Origin: Siphonodentalium dalli | Taxonomy: Eukaryota; Mollusca; Scaphopoda; Gadilida; Siphonodentaliidae | Length of the DNA: 64,000 bases | Assembly (NCBI GenBank): GCA_032622095.1 | Contig: CP136063.1 | Coordinates: 76,861,980-76,925,979 of the forward strand | Direction of reading: 5' to 3' | Shown here: positions 45,731 through 57,089 of the stretch, piece by piece | How positions within the stretch are numbered: position 1 is the stretch's first letter | Layout: the number at the start of each line of letters is the position of its first letter | The notes under the pieces: generated by a model | The model's database searches: none | What the model saw: the letters and a program-made list of their open reading frames with translations, nothing else | What the model was told of the DNA's origin: nothing | Translations under genes and position numbers: made by a program

Positions 45731-46020
45731 TTAACAAATTCTATACTAAACGAATTCTCGCAGTCAGTTAAATACTGTACATCGGAATGGTCTATTATTG
45801 ATTTGGAGGGATGATAAGGCAGTGCATAGAAGTGCAGCAGGATTCCTATTTATTGAAGGAACTGTTTGATATGAGACAAAACTACTCATCAACGATTCTT
45901 TTGTATAGCTAGAGAGGGTTTGTATAGCCAGAGAGGGGTTGTATAGCTAGAGAGGGTTTGTATAGCTAGAGAGGGGTTGTATAGCTAGAGATGGTTTGTA
46001 TAGCTAGAGAGGGTTTGTGA
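45731..46020 (+). mobile_element. Family B element whose right end became a minisatellite
   Basis: The left end TTAACAAATTCTATACTAAA, then CGAATTCTCGCAGTCAG, GGAATGGTCTATTATTGATT and ACTACTCATCAACGATTCTT follow family B in order. Where other copies finish with TTTTTGTATAGAAAGGGTTAA, this copy continues into six exact 19-bp units (45901-46014). Confidence 0.65.
45901..46014 (+). repeat. 19-bp minisatellite, six units
   Basis: Unit TTGTATAGCTAGAGAGGGT starts at 45901, 45920, 45939, 45958, 45977 and 45996, with one to two base differences. A partial unit follows. Confidence 0.95.
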
Positions 46021-46419
46021 TCGCGAATCTCTTCCCTGATCTTAATTTTTGTAGATTTGTCACTAAAAATTCAATTTGAGATTTTTTCATTAGGGATTTC
46101 GTTTTGTCCTATTATTTACCATGAACGTGGACAGACTTTGGCTATTTTTAGAACATTACAATTTGTTGTTATTATAGAAATCCATCCAAGCACTGTAATG
46201 TGAAACATATGCAACATGTACACCAGTCGACGTAAACATCTCCGTAATAATTATAATATTACGATTTATATGATATACTGAGTCGAAATTTATGTCGACT
46301 GCATGTACATCAGATGTTTCCACGTGCGTGTTTCAGTAATACTAGTACCTTGAAAAGCAGTTCCGTGGACAGTTTGTTGTTGGTGTTTGGATAGATCATG
46401 CCATGAATATCTACGCTGA
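46021..46419. other. Gene-free stretch
   Basis: ACATGTACACCAGTCGACGT and a loose inverse (TGTCGACTGCATGTACATCAG) around 46215-46310 form a weak inverted repeat. No gene. Confidence 0.35.
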
Positions 46420-46819
46420 TTAACCCTTTACCCAACAAACCGGTCAAAACCGGCCAAATAAAGCTTCAACAGCCTAAAATATCTTCGGTCTGTCTCAATA
46501 GAACCACACAAATATGGATATCATTGGAACCGGCTCCTTGACCACATTGTGATAGTTACAGTTATGCCCTGTGCCAATGCATTCTCTTATATATGCGAGT
46601 CGACCATAGGTCGCCTCGCATTTATAAGAGAATGCATTAGCCTAAAAAAAATCTTTTTTTAACACTTTTTACCATTTTTTCTTACATTCTTTAACAATTT
46701 TATAATTTTTAATGTGTTAAGCCAATGCATTCTCTTATATATGCGAGGCGACCTATGGTCGACTCGCATATATAAGAGAATGCATTGGCACAGGGCCCTT
46801 CTGTTGGGTAAAGGGTTAA
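46420..46819 (-). mobile_element. Family A hairpin element, copy f (full length, inverted)
   Basis: 400 bp between TTAA sites with both palindromes. The first has small changes (CATTTATAAGAG, CATTAGCC). Family I begins two bases after its right TTAA. Confidence 0.85.
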
Positions 46820-46820
46820 C

Positions 46821-47252
46821 GCCCATGGAGATCATATTCCACCAGTACAAAACCTTGGAACTTGTTCCGATAGGGAACCTTATAAAGTCGAAACAATAGC
46901 GCGGGCAATATATTTCTTAGTTATTATCTGTTCATTAATAATGAACTTCACTGTAGGTGAATGTACCAACTCAAAACAGAATGTTTTTACGTTACTTTTG
47001 TCAGGCGACATCCCAATAAACATTGAATTAGTTACCCAAGAAAATGCCATAATTGCAAGCGACGCAAAGCATAATCGCTCTCAAATTCTCTTAAATCGTG
47101 AAATATCCAGTTGGGGCCTTCACTTACAGTGAAGTACATTATTAAGGAACAGATACTAACTAAGACATATATTCCTTGTATTTATTTTTTTTTTAACTTT
47201 ATAAGGTTTCCTGTCAAACTTTTTTTACTGGTGGAATATGATATGTATGGGC
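46821..47252. mobile_element. Family I element with ~26-bp inverted ends, copy 1
   Basis: The left end GCCCATGGAGATCATATTCC and right end GGAATATGATATGTATGGGC both include the CCACCAGTA/TACTGGTGG block, then ACCTTATAAAG/CTTTATAAGGT further in. Length is about 430 bp. A diverged copy lies at 54599-55020. The frame 46941-47132 is interior and unrecognised. No target duplication was found. Confidence 0.65.
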
Positions 47253-48334
47253 CATAGTAGAGACTCATGGCATGATCTAGTGTTGGGATGGCTGCTCGGA
47301 AGAGATAAAGCATCTTTAAGTTTAGTATAGACGTCAGACGTTTGGACCCGAACTCTAATTACACAGTGACCTTGTCGCTCGCTCCGTGTTGTCATTTCCC
47401 CAGGTATATAGTCGACACTCGATACTTTAGGACATAACAGAATTAGCGACACCCATGTGACATACTTGAAATAATGCCTCACCGAAAATCGAATTTTACT
47501 CGTCAGGTTGAAATAGAAGCCCATCATTTTGCCCCGTAGGTCCTTGACACTGACCGAAAAATGTCAAGATTAATATTCATAACACCACGTAGGAACTCAG
47601 GTATCGATGACAAGGCCCTAGGGGGACGAAGTTAATTATACCAGATTTAAGCAGATTCATCATTAGGGAATACCAGGTCAAGACGTATTTGTTTGCCAAA
47701 ACACATTTAAGATATAACGGTGGCTCACAAATAATAATCACTGATCAGTAGCGAAATCTGGACCGCCCTGCACAGGGACAACTCGATCCGTGCGTATTTA
47801 CAATAATTTTCTTCATATTGTCTTCTAAATGTTAAGATTCATAGTTATATGACATTTTTTCATATTTCAAATTTCATGTTAATATTTTGAAACACGAACC
47901 GAGACAACAACCTGAAAACAAAGTAAAGCAGTTTCCGTGCCAATGTATATACAGTGGAATATATATAACACATACATGTATATCGTTCTTATCCCATGTT
48001 ACAAATATAATAGTGTTAACTTTGATTAAAGAAGTCAAATAAAGAACTTATTCGGGTCGTGGGGTCCCTGTGTCGGGTTGTCCCTAGGTCGGGTTATCCC
48101 TGGGTCGGGTCTTCTTTTCCCTATCATATGCAGTAACTGCGCTACATTAATGGGCTATCTTTCTGCGGTTATTCCCCTTAACGCCAGCGGCCGCTACGGG
48201 CCGCACCAACAGATATATCAATTTCCGGTTAAGTCAATGCCTATTCACTTCCGAGTTGGATTTACAACGAAGTAGATGTATTACGCCTGATTATTATTAA
48301 TATCTAGCTATCTGCAACCAAATAAGCACAAAAA
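47253..48334. other. Gene-free stretch
   Basis: A 16-bp tandem repeat (GTCGGGTTGTCCCTAG and variants at 48072, 48088 and 48104) is present. The frame 47225-47527 is unrecognised. Confidence 0.4.
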
Positions 48335-48835
48335 ATGCCAGGACAATGTTGTGCAATGTACTGCAACAATCGCGGTGGACATTTTATTTCCAAAAGCTGC
48401 CAATGAAGCTACTTTACAGCTTCGTGAGAAATGGATAATCGCCATTCGACGGAGTAACGTGCTAAACAAGAGAAATGACAAATGGCAACCTGGTGAATTT
48501 GCCGTTGTTTGTGCCATACATTTCACTGATGACCAATTTCTAGCCAGATATGACAAAAGTATGTTTTTTTTAAATGAAAACATATAAACTGTTAAATATG
48601 GAAACGTATGTGTGAGTTAAAATTTGGCTTGCATGATATATATAAATTGACTATATCTGTGGATCTGCCGATTGATGATACTGATGTTATTGACACAGGA
48701 CTACATGTATTATCATCATTCAGTGCCACAGCCCAAACCGAGGAATCTTCTTTCAAGAAAGTTCCGTATTTCAGTATTCATAAATTCAAGGACAATCCTT
48801 CAGCAGTGCATTTGAATTATACCAGTTGGCCTTGA
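48335..48835 (+). pseudogene. THAP-domain plus DDE-type transposase remnant
   Basis: ATG at 48335 opens MPGQCCAMYCNNRGG, a THAP start (C-x4-C). After a frame change, FPKAANEATLQLREKWIIAI and then CAIHFTDDQF (the C-x2-HF of the C2CH zinc finger) follow in the frame 48351-48587, together with the conserved Trp in WQPGEF. A good splice-donor-like GTATGT starts at 48559. A further frame (48608-48835) carries FSIHKFKDNPSAVH and YTSW. That resembles the F-x-(L/I)-x-(R/K)-(F/I)-K-(D/N)-(N/D)-x5-FYTGF segment that precedes the DDE_4-type domain in THAP-bearing ISL2EU/Harbinger-like proteins. The THAP call is strong; the second half is tentative. The gene is broken by at least one frameshift and stops before any catalytic domain. 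Confidence 0.6.
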
Positions 48836-49949
48836 GAACTATTCAAAATTCCAAATGGTGTTGAAAACCAGTCATTGCTTTAGGCACTGTGAGTACTCTT
48901 GAGAAACTTGAGATCAAAGGGAGAGATAACTCATACCTCAGAATTAGCTGATATGTTTTTTTAACAAAAACATATTCATCAAAACTAAATTAAATCAAAC
49001 TGTAGTTCAATTCTTATGAAAATCCCATAAAAGCAGCAAACTATTGTTGTGATCTAGTACTCCCACTGGTTTATTAGTTCAAATATACATTGTTAAAAAT
49101 CTTTTGTAATTTTACGTCACAATGTGATGGTAATTTTGGTGCGGCACATTGTGCTATAAAATACACTTGCAATTGTACATTTACATATCATTAAAAAGGT
49201 CACAACAATATGACAATTATTCAGGTTGGAAATTCTAGTATTTGATCTTTGTTGAATAATGTTTGATTCGTTCAATCCTTCAAATATGTAATTTCATCTG
49301 AGGCAAACATGTAATACAGCCATTTACATATGTATATGTAGACTAATCAGTGGGTCTACGTACACATGCTGCATGATGGAGCACGTATTATATCCGAGTA
49401 TAATCAGAGGGCAATTTCAATTGATATCCAACAACTCACACGAAATCAATTTAATGTATACATACGATATGTGTGGGTATATCTACAAGGAGGCAAATGA
49501 AAACACATATGCAATTTTGGTGCATTATGAAAGATCAATTGACTACAGAACTACCCACTGCATCTATATTCTAAAAGAGTATATTTCAAGTGAGCTTTTC
49601 AATTACGAGTAATTCGATTTTCGACCAATCTAAATATGCGAATCGAGCCACCCATTTTAAGACATAGATGAACAAAGCTGGCACAATTAAATAGTCAATT
49701 TTATGTAAAAGTAAAACATATGATTTGGCATACGTCTTTTGGTATGAAATTGACCAGTCGCAGGCGTGAAATTATCCAGTCACTTACATGTGCACTTCGT
49801 GTCTTGGAGCATACTATAGTGGGCGCACATCACATGCGTATACATGTATCACAACACTATCAGTAACAGTCACATGTAGTTGGATTGTTCCAAACATTCA
49901 CGTCAGTTATAGAGGATTACTTTATTGCTGGGTGGTGACTCGACAACAC
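48836..49949. other. Gene-free stretch
   Basis: The frame 49373-49612 (79 codons) has no recognised motif. No repeat assigned. Confidence 0.3.
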
Positions 49950-50420
49950 AAGGTTATCAGAGTCACACATGTCTCGATAACAACATGGTGCATCGGTCCA
50001 TGTATAGTTGTAGTGAACAAAGTCATGGTATTGAGATAACAGCTTGTGACTGATTCGGTCATTCACTGATTGGTTGGAATTGGATTCGTGATCATCCGTC
50101 AGTTCGTCATACAATGTTGTTATTGTTACTAGTCGGTGAATAGTCGAGTTCATGTGTACATCACGACAATATCAGTGCGTCGGAGAGAGTTCGATAGAAA
50201 CATTCAAAATCAACAACAAACTCCGCAACTGAGCGATGACTTGGCGACATGGTTCTCAACTCATAGCCACACATGTTTCGATAACAACTGTTAAATTGAT
50301 GGATATAATGCAGCAGCCCTTATAATATTTGTACTGGTAATTGTAAGTTGACGGTAGTCAAAAAACTTGTGACAGACTCGTCGTGACTGTTGTTTTTGTT
50401 GTTAACATTGCCCCGTTGTC
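49950..50420 (+). repeat. Diverged tandem duplication, ~280-bp unit
   Basis: GTCACACATGTCTCGATAAC (about 49961) and GCCACACATGTTTCGATAAC (about 50266) head two stretches that both continue to a TTGTGAC(T/A)GA block, a GTTGTT-rich block and CACTAGT/TACTAGTCGGTG. The copies are strongly diverged. Confidence 0.45.
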
Positions 50421-50900
50421 ACTAGTGGTTGACATCAAAGCTCTTATGAATTACTCTTATGTACTTATCCTCTTGTGAGTGTATGTGTCTTTCGAAATAG
50501 TCACAACACTGATAAGTTCAAAATCAACACTCGGGTAAAGTAAAGTCTAGTTTCAACCGACGGTGTGAATACAATATTTACAACACCACTGCATGCCACA
50601 ATTCCGATGAAAATATCAATGATTATAGACATCGGGCGGTTTTCGCAAGTGAAAACCGTGTCCGGTTCACATACAAACCGAAATCAGAGCGTGTTAACAT
50701 TATTTCAGGAATATAGAAGTAATTATTTGCCAACAAAACATTTGCAGCCAGTCGAATGGCATACGGTTGGTTAAATCTAAAAGTAAATGTATAGATGTTA
50801 GAAAAATGTAACCAACTGCAAGACGCAAACATGCCAGAATGCTTTTTGAACTGCATATACACAGAACAGTCGGAAATACAGAATGTATGCTAGTGTATGT
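50421..50900. other. Gene-free stretch
   Basis: Nothing recognised. Confidence 0.3.
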
Positions 50901-51165
50901 TTAACGGACATGGCTCATTCGAACCTCCAATTTTTTTCTCTACGTAATTTGGAGCGACGGATACAATAGGTCGATAAATAAACGGCTTCATAACCTCTGA
51001 AAAACACTTACCAAAGTCACAGTCATTGTTCACAGGTGTATTTTTCATTACTTCAACGCGTCTTTTGGGGTTAAATAATGTTCGTAGAAAGGTAATTCAG
51101 ATATGTATCGAGCTATTTCGACACTGAGAAAAATTCAAAAGCGAATAATAATTTTGTGGCTTTAA
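50901..51165 (+). mobile_element. Family K TTAA-bounded element, shortened copy
   Basis: It runs from TTAACGGACATGGCTCATTC to TTTTGTGGCTTTAA, 265 bp. It lacks the D/K core but keeps AGGTCGATAAATAAACG, GTATTTTTCATTACTTCAA, ATGTTCGTAGAAAGGTA and AAAAATTCAAAAGCGAATAA. It has no insert at the point where 10552-11295 has one. Confidence 0.65.
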
Positions 51166-53109
51166 TACATGCAGTATAATACTGTGGGGAAAACATCAAC
51201 ATTTCACATCGCGTTCCCGTTAACACAAAAAAATTGACCGCCAGAATGGAGAATCTAGATAGCAGATTTGAATACAAATTGGAGTAAAATTAGATGTATT
51301 TACGTACCGTCCTTTAAAAAATGTATATAGCACAATGTTCTGTCAGAATACAAAATTTTCTCACAGTGTATATTCACTTTGGATTTTCTTTTGAAAACCA
51401 GAAATGTTGAAGTTAAAGAAATGTCAAAAATTACTTTAATATTATCTGTTCCTGGAAACTAAACTATTAATTGCACAATATACGTGCTCTAGGTGTTAGA
51501 TGAATCCACAAATTTGAGGTTGTAGCTTCAATTCTGGAGATTACGTTTCTGAAACATTTGCCATGTCCATCAATGCTGAAATATTAGCCATCCATGCGTG
51601 ACTTTAAGTAACTAATGGGTGTGCTTAATTATACAATCGCCAACATGTGTGTACGTGGAGACATAAAGTAGATAAATGTCTCACGAACGAATAACTAGCT
51701 TGTCGACCAACTGCCCAATTTCGTATTCGGAGTACAGCACAGACTCCATGATGAGTAGACTTCGGTGATTACAGTCATTATCTGATTTCAGTAGGAAGTC
51801 CCTTATAGAAGAGTAAATTACATACATCGCGCATTGTCCCCCAATCCCGTTGTCAAATATGTGTAAGATATTCTCCCAATATTGAGACAACAACATATGT
51901 TTAAGTGGGAAGTCAAGAGACAAATTTTGAAAGGGAATTTCCGTGCAAATAATAACCTGAGCAAACGTTATAGAGTGGCCAATATCTCTTGGTTTGACCT
52001 GATACTACATTGGAAAACAATATATATTGATCTGGCGAATAGACTTGGTAAATATTCTATTAATATATTTGTGTTCTAGATTGTTTTTCAAAAAGTAGAT
52101 CAAGTGTTGTAATTCCAGAAAACAATATCCAACTATAAATTTACAGTGATATATGATCATTTACCTCGTCAACCCGCCAGTTTAGATATGCTATTATGTA
52201 TATATTTTAGATTACCAACTATTCTTAATCACCACTCGTGGATAAACCTTGAGAAAAAATGAGCGCCCTTAGTGTGCATGGATATAAATAAATAAAAAAT
52301 AATAATAAAATGACATCGCCTGTAAGAGGGGTGTGTTCCACTGGAGGACTTCAAGAAGCTGTTATGTTGCGATATGTTTTTCTTTGAGTCTGGAGTGGCG
52401 TGTATTACAATAGCAGCTTATCTGATTGTGGAAACTATCCTATATACATAAGATAACCCCATCATTATAGGAATATCATCATGGTATATCAGCAGCAGTC
52501 CCTCAATATCAGTAACTCGGAATCTTGTTGGATTTATCGCCAGAAGATTTAGTATGGATATACCTAAAATAGCATGGTGTACAACACAAGATGAATGATA
52601 TGATCTAACCCAAGTTTCCCTTGGGGAATTGAAGGCACTGGGTTGTTTGAAGCAGGAGCGTTGCTAGATTATTATTATTGTATTTGCTGGTGGTGACCAC
52701 CTTATACATATCAACTGGAAACTTCATTTGCACCACATGATTTGGAATTTTAACTGATAACCCAGTCTCTCCAGCTGGTTGACAAGAAATTACCAAATGA
52801 TGACCGTTTCAGTTCTTAAATGTTTAACAGAAAGTAGGAAGAGATTATATGAATTGGCATAAGGACATGCATACATGAGGTTTACATTAAATGCTGGTTG
52901 GAAAATTAAATCTTAGCATATTGTTGGTCAGAAATGTCCCACTGCCGCTGATAAAGGTATGAATCTCCAACTGCTGAACAGTTTGTGTAAAGTTAGGAGG
53001 GGGAAATTGAGACACCCCAACATCATTTTATACATTGTTTATCTGAAAATGTCCCACCAATGAATATGAATCCTCCAGAACTTGCAATATTTTCGTCTAC
53101 CTGTCATCT
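51166..53109. other. Gene-free stretch, about 1.9 kb
   Basis: No gene, repeat or RNA recognised; frames such as 51681-51923 (minus) carry no familiar motif. This is one of the longer unexplained blocks. Confidence 0.3.
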
Positions 53110-53215
53110 GCTAATCTATCCTAAACCCTCCTCCAAATGAATAATAATATATTACAATGTATACCTTTATAACTGAATGGGAGAAACCATTTAGTATACA
53201 AATGGTTCATACCTG
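53110..53215 (-). mobile_element. Family B fragment, inverted
   Basis: The reverse strand reads ATACTAAATGGTTTCTCCCA, TTCAGTTATAAAGGTATAC and ATTATTCATTTGGAGG, the B left half. The terminal TTAA and right half are missing. Confidence 0.55.
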
Positions 53216-54019
53216 TGGCGGTGGTATGCCGAATATTGTGCACTCTTCTGTAAGATCCCGCCGGTTTTGATGATACATAACATTGGTCATCTAAACATCT
53301 TAAATATTTATTTATATATAAAAATTTCATACGCAATTATCTACCACATAAATAGTTATTCAAGTCATACAATAATGAAAGATTATGTCTCGACTTTCTT
53401 CAACATGCAACGATGAAAACTTTTCTTAGTTTAACAGTAGCTATAATCCCCCTATGGACATTCAAATATTAATTGCAATATGTACAAATTTAGAAGAAGA
53501 AAAATGGGATTAGGCAACAAGTCATTGCCTTATTTTATTTTAAGCCCTCTCCCTTGACAATGGCGCTGCCCTACTTGACTGCAAGTCAAGCAGGGGTAAA
53601 CGATAGTGAGGCAGAAAACGATCCATAGAAAGAAATATATTGAATGAAAACAGGAGGCGAGACTGGGGGACAGAAAAAAAGGTCATAGTTTAGAGAGAAG
53701 ATAATAAAATACAGAGTGTTAGGTGTAGTTATATATGCGAGCATGCATAATAATTAATTTAAAAAAAACAAAAAATATATAATAACTAATTTCAAGGAAA
53801 GGAAAAACATTTTTAGATATTTATGAATTAGAAAATAACCAAGTGGACATCTGCAGTGGTCCGTTGACCCGACGTCCTACGTTGGAGAGATCAAGAGCAT
53901 ATCGGTATAGTCTACCAGGTTCAAACGTTTAGAGGTTTTGGAAAAGCTTAAGGAAAGCGCAATTGAAAACGATTACTGGTTATTATCAATTTCTGAGCTG
54001 CCGTGAAGATTTGATTATT
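53216..54019. other. Gene-free stretch
   Basis: A small perfect inverted pair CTTGACTGCAAGTCAAG lies at about 53575-53591. No gene. Confidence 0.35.
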
Positions 54020-54236
54020 AATTTCATGGGACAATTCGTCAGATCCCCATATTAAGATTCGTAAATCTATTCCTGATATGGTAAAATAAAGGGCGTTTGT
54101 CTCAATTCTGTGCAAATAAATGAAAACGTCTGGGAAATGTCGTTGATATGTATTTCACGTATTTTTTGACATACGTTGTAACTTACCCGTCCTTCCCAAT
54201 TCACAGACGAGGTTAAAATGAGCCAAGTCTGTTTAA
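54020..54236 (-). mobile_element. Family K relative, worn
   Basis: It contains the D/K core in reverse (54069-54096: ATTCCTGATATGGTAAAATA, then AAGGGCGT) and ends with AATGAGCCAAGTCTGTTTAA, the inverse of the K left end. The opposite end is not identified. Confidence 0.45.
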
Positions 54237-54598
54237 CCTTCAAGCGGTTCTCACAATTATTTGTGGATAAATCGTATGAAAACCATACAGACAACTAACT
54301 TGAAGCTTAACATGTATACTGAGGAATTAATTCATCGCCCTGTCGTCTATATGTAGATTCAATGGAACAGGAGCCGAACTTTGGCAACAAATTACAAAAG
54401 TCGACTCATATTGTGCAAGCCTACACCGAGACACCATGCATCGTCTTTAATCATCATAAATGTCCGTGGCGGCTTGGAGTATGCTCTCTGTTCTAAGATC
54501 CCGGTCCGGTTCCGGGAAATGAATTATGTCGACGAATACGTCAAATACTTGTATATAGATCGTGCCACGAATCTCTACTATATAGCTACGCCAGTAAA

Positions 54599-55020
54599 GA
54601 TAATATTCCACCAATACAAAACCTGGGAACCTGTTATGTTGTGATCCGTTCTGACGGGGGACTTTATAACATTGAACAAACAAGGCAGGGAATACATTTC
54701 TTTGTTAATTCTTGTTCCTCAATAATCTACTTCACATTAGGGGTGGTCCCAGGTCGAGGTCGCACAACGAAGAAATAAATGATGATTAACACTAATGCAT
54801 CCGTTGTCTGTTCGAGGTCCCCCAACGAAGAAATTCCACTGCAAGCGACACAAAGCAAAATCGCTAACTGTCATTTAATAGTGCAATTTCAGATCGGGAA
54901 CTTCAATTATACAGTGATTTACATTATTAAGGAACAGTGACTATGACATATATTACCTGCACTGTTTTTCAATGTTGTACACCTCCATATCACAACACCA
55001 AAAAGTTCCCAGGTTTCCGT
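54599..55020. mobile_element. Family I element, diverged copy 2
   Basis: GATAATATTCCACCAATACA and ACCTGGGAAC on the left mirror AAGTTCCCAGGTTTCC on the right. The interior words TACATTATTAAGGAACAG and GACATATATT match 46821-47252. Confidence 0.55.
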
Positions 55021-55039
55021 CATAGTAGTGAACACCCCT

Positions 55040-55295
55040 ACCACATCGCATTGATATCCGTCAGCCGGTGGTGGAGATACGGACAAAAAACCAACACTTC
55101 CAAATAAACAAAGATGAATAACTCTAGAATGTAAAACCGGAAAAAAACGATTGAACACTCATTTAATTGTCCTCATTGAGATTCGTCAACCGGTGGTGGA
55201 AATATTTGCTCGAACAGACAAAAAACCCAACATTTCCAGATAAACAAAGTTGAAAGGAAAACCTGAAAAAAACGATTGAACACTCAGTAGCGAAC
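55040..55295 (+). repeat. Tandem duplication, ~130-bp unit
   Basis: CCGTCAGCCGGTGGTGGAGA and TCGTCAACCGGTGGTGGAAA head two units. Each continues with ACAAAAAACC(A/C)AACA, TAAACAAAG and AAAAAAACGATTGAACACTC. Confidence 0.75.
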
Positions 55296-55517
55296 ATCCA
55301 TACTAAATTTAATTCAGATACGACAACCAGTGTTTGAAATATCTGCCCGGACGAACAGACGTCCCGACTGAAAAACGGACGGATAAACGACCGGACGTAC
55401 GCACCACAGGTTACTTGTGAGGTGCGATCTTTTGTTTGCATGACTTGTGGGACACACCCCACAAGTAACGTACGGAAAATCCAATTTTAATTTTATGGTG
55501 GTGTCATAAACTGTTTT

Positions 55518-55645
55518 ACAAATATCTCCGTTATTTCGTTAATATTACGTTTTTCTAAATATTTTTTTTCTCTAAATACGTATTTCAGACGTATTACATA
55601 ATCTGAGAAATGTTATATTAACGAAATAACGGAGATGTTTGTGGA
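55518..55645. repeat. Inverted repeat, ~28-bp arms
   Basis: ACAAATATCTCCGTTATTTC and GAAATAACGGAGATGTTTGT mirror one another, extending into GTTAATATTA/ATATTAAC. Together with flanking CCCCACAAGTA words on both sides, this looks like part of a foldback element. Confidence 0.75.
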
Positions 55646-55704
55646 ATAAAAAAATATTAATTTCATCGCACCCCACAAGTACGCTCTGGTGAGAGCGGAC
55701 GGAC

Positions 55705-56829
55705 GGACGAGGCAGGGATGTGGCTAGAGGGGGGTGTGGGGTGTGTCTCACCCCCCCCCCCCCCCAGCAGAGAGCTATATTTTCAATAGTTGGAAATTTC
55801 ATACCTGCCACAACGAAATTTCACACCAACAATAGGTTGAAAATGTTCTTGTAGTTTGATTATAAAACAATTTATTGGGGGGAATTTATTGTTTTTCGAC
55901 CAATATTTGCATATGTTCCTATTTTTGGACAGAAATGGTCATCAGTAGGAAATTTTCCAACCTTAGGGGGGTGACAGGTTGGAAATTTCCAACACTTGGA
56001 AAGCTTGTGTCCTGGTCCCTCCCCCGTGGCCAGTCAAAAACTTCTAGTTAATTTAAGAAAACAATATTGTCATACAATTGGTCAACATTGGAATTGGAAT
56101 TGTCATCAGTTGGAAATTTTCCAACCTAAGTGGGGGTGTAGGGTTTGAAATTTCCAACAGTAGGAAGGCTTGAGGCTAGGCTAGATGTTAGGATTTTGCG
56201 ATTTTCTTGTTCAGATTTCAAAATTTTCGCACACCGGGCCGAACCATGGTCGGCCCGGTGTGTCATTGCCCCATCCACATGGCCAATACAAAACTGCTAA
56301 TTAGTTTAGCAAAACAATATTTTACTACATTTGGTCAAACTTGTAGACATAAATGGTCATCAGTTGAAGAATTTTCCAACCTGAGGGGGAGCATGAGGTT
56401 TGAAATTTCCAACACTAGGAAAGCTTCAGTTGAGGCCAGTCTAGATGCTAGGATTTGTGATTTTCTTGTATAGTTTTCAAAATGTTCTCACACCGGGCCG
56501 AACAACCATGGTCGGCCCGGTGTTTCCTGGTCTGTTGTCGGTAGCTGTGTGCATTTGTCTGGAATTAGCTCACTAGTTGTTTTTTTTTTGGGCAATTTTC
56601 AGGTTAAAATATCTTAATGTTCTCATACTGGGAAAATAGAAGCATGGCTTATGAATATATAGGAAATTAGGCCTGAGCATGAGGTACAAGGGGGGGGGGT
56701 GCAAATGGAAATATGCAAAAAGTTGTGTTGGTGTGGTTCCGACTCAAGGGGGGGGGGTTGCAGTTGGAAATTCCCAAGGTGGACACCCCCCCCCAGCGGA
56801 GACCCTCTAGCCACATCCCTGGGACGAGG
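55705..56829. mobile_element. Non-autonomous hAT-like element with perfect TIR and TSD
   Basis: GGACGAGG at 55705-55712 is duplicated at 56822-56829. The 1109 bp between start CAGGGATGTGGCTAGAGGG and end CCCTCTAGCCACATCCCTG, a perfect 19-bp inverted repeat. CAGGG ends with 8-bp duplications are hallmarks of the hAT superfamily. There is no transposase. The interior is made of about three ~260-bp units with TTGGAAATTTCCAAC words; two end in GC-rich palindromes centred on CCATGG (56230-56262 and 56489-56522). Homopolymers include C15 at 55751-55765 and G runs near 56691 and 56749. The target was a GGACGGACGGACGAGG repeat tail. Confidence 0.85.
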
Positions 56830-57089
56830 TCATCCCAGTATACAACCCCATTCTCTTAGAGAGTGGGGGTATACTTATCATCGGATATAGATGACATCTC
56901 TGAAAACATATTCAGTCTTCTGAGTCCAGTAGTGTAGTTTGTAGAATGCATGTGTAGCTGGTATAGCGAAGATTTTAACAGAGATACAATGCAATGTTTC
57001 GAGTAATTAGATTCCTTTGAATCTGGAGACAGTGGAGTAATCTATTAGCCGTACACGCGAATAGCTCATTTGATCGGGGATAAGAGGCA
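56830..57089. other. Short stretch without gene
   Basis: CCATTCTCTTAGAGAGTGGG (about 56849-56869) is a small hairpin; otherwise nothing. Confidence 0.35.
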
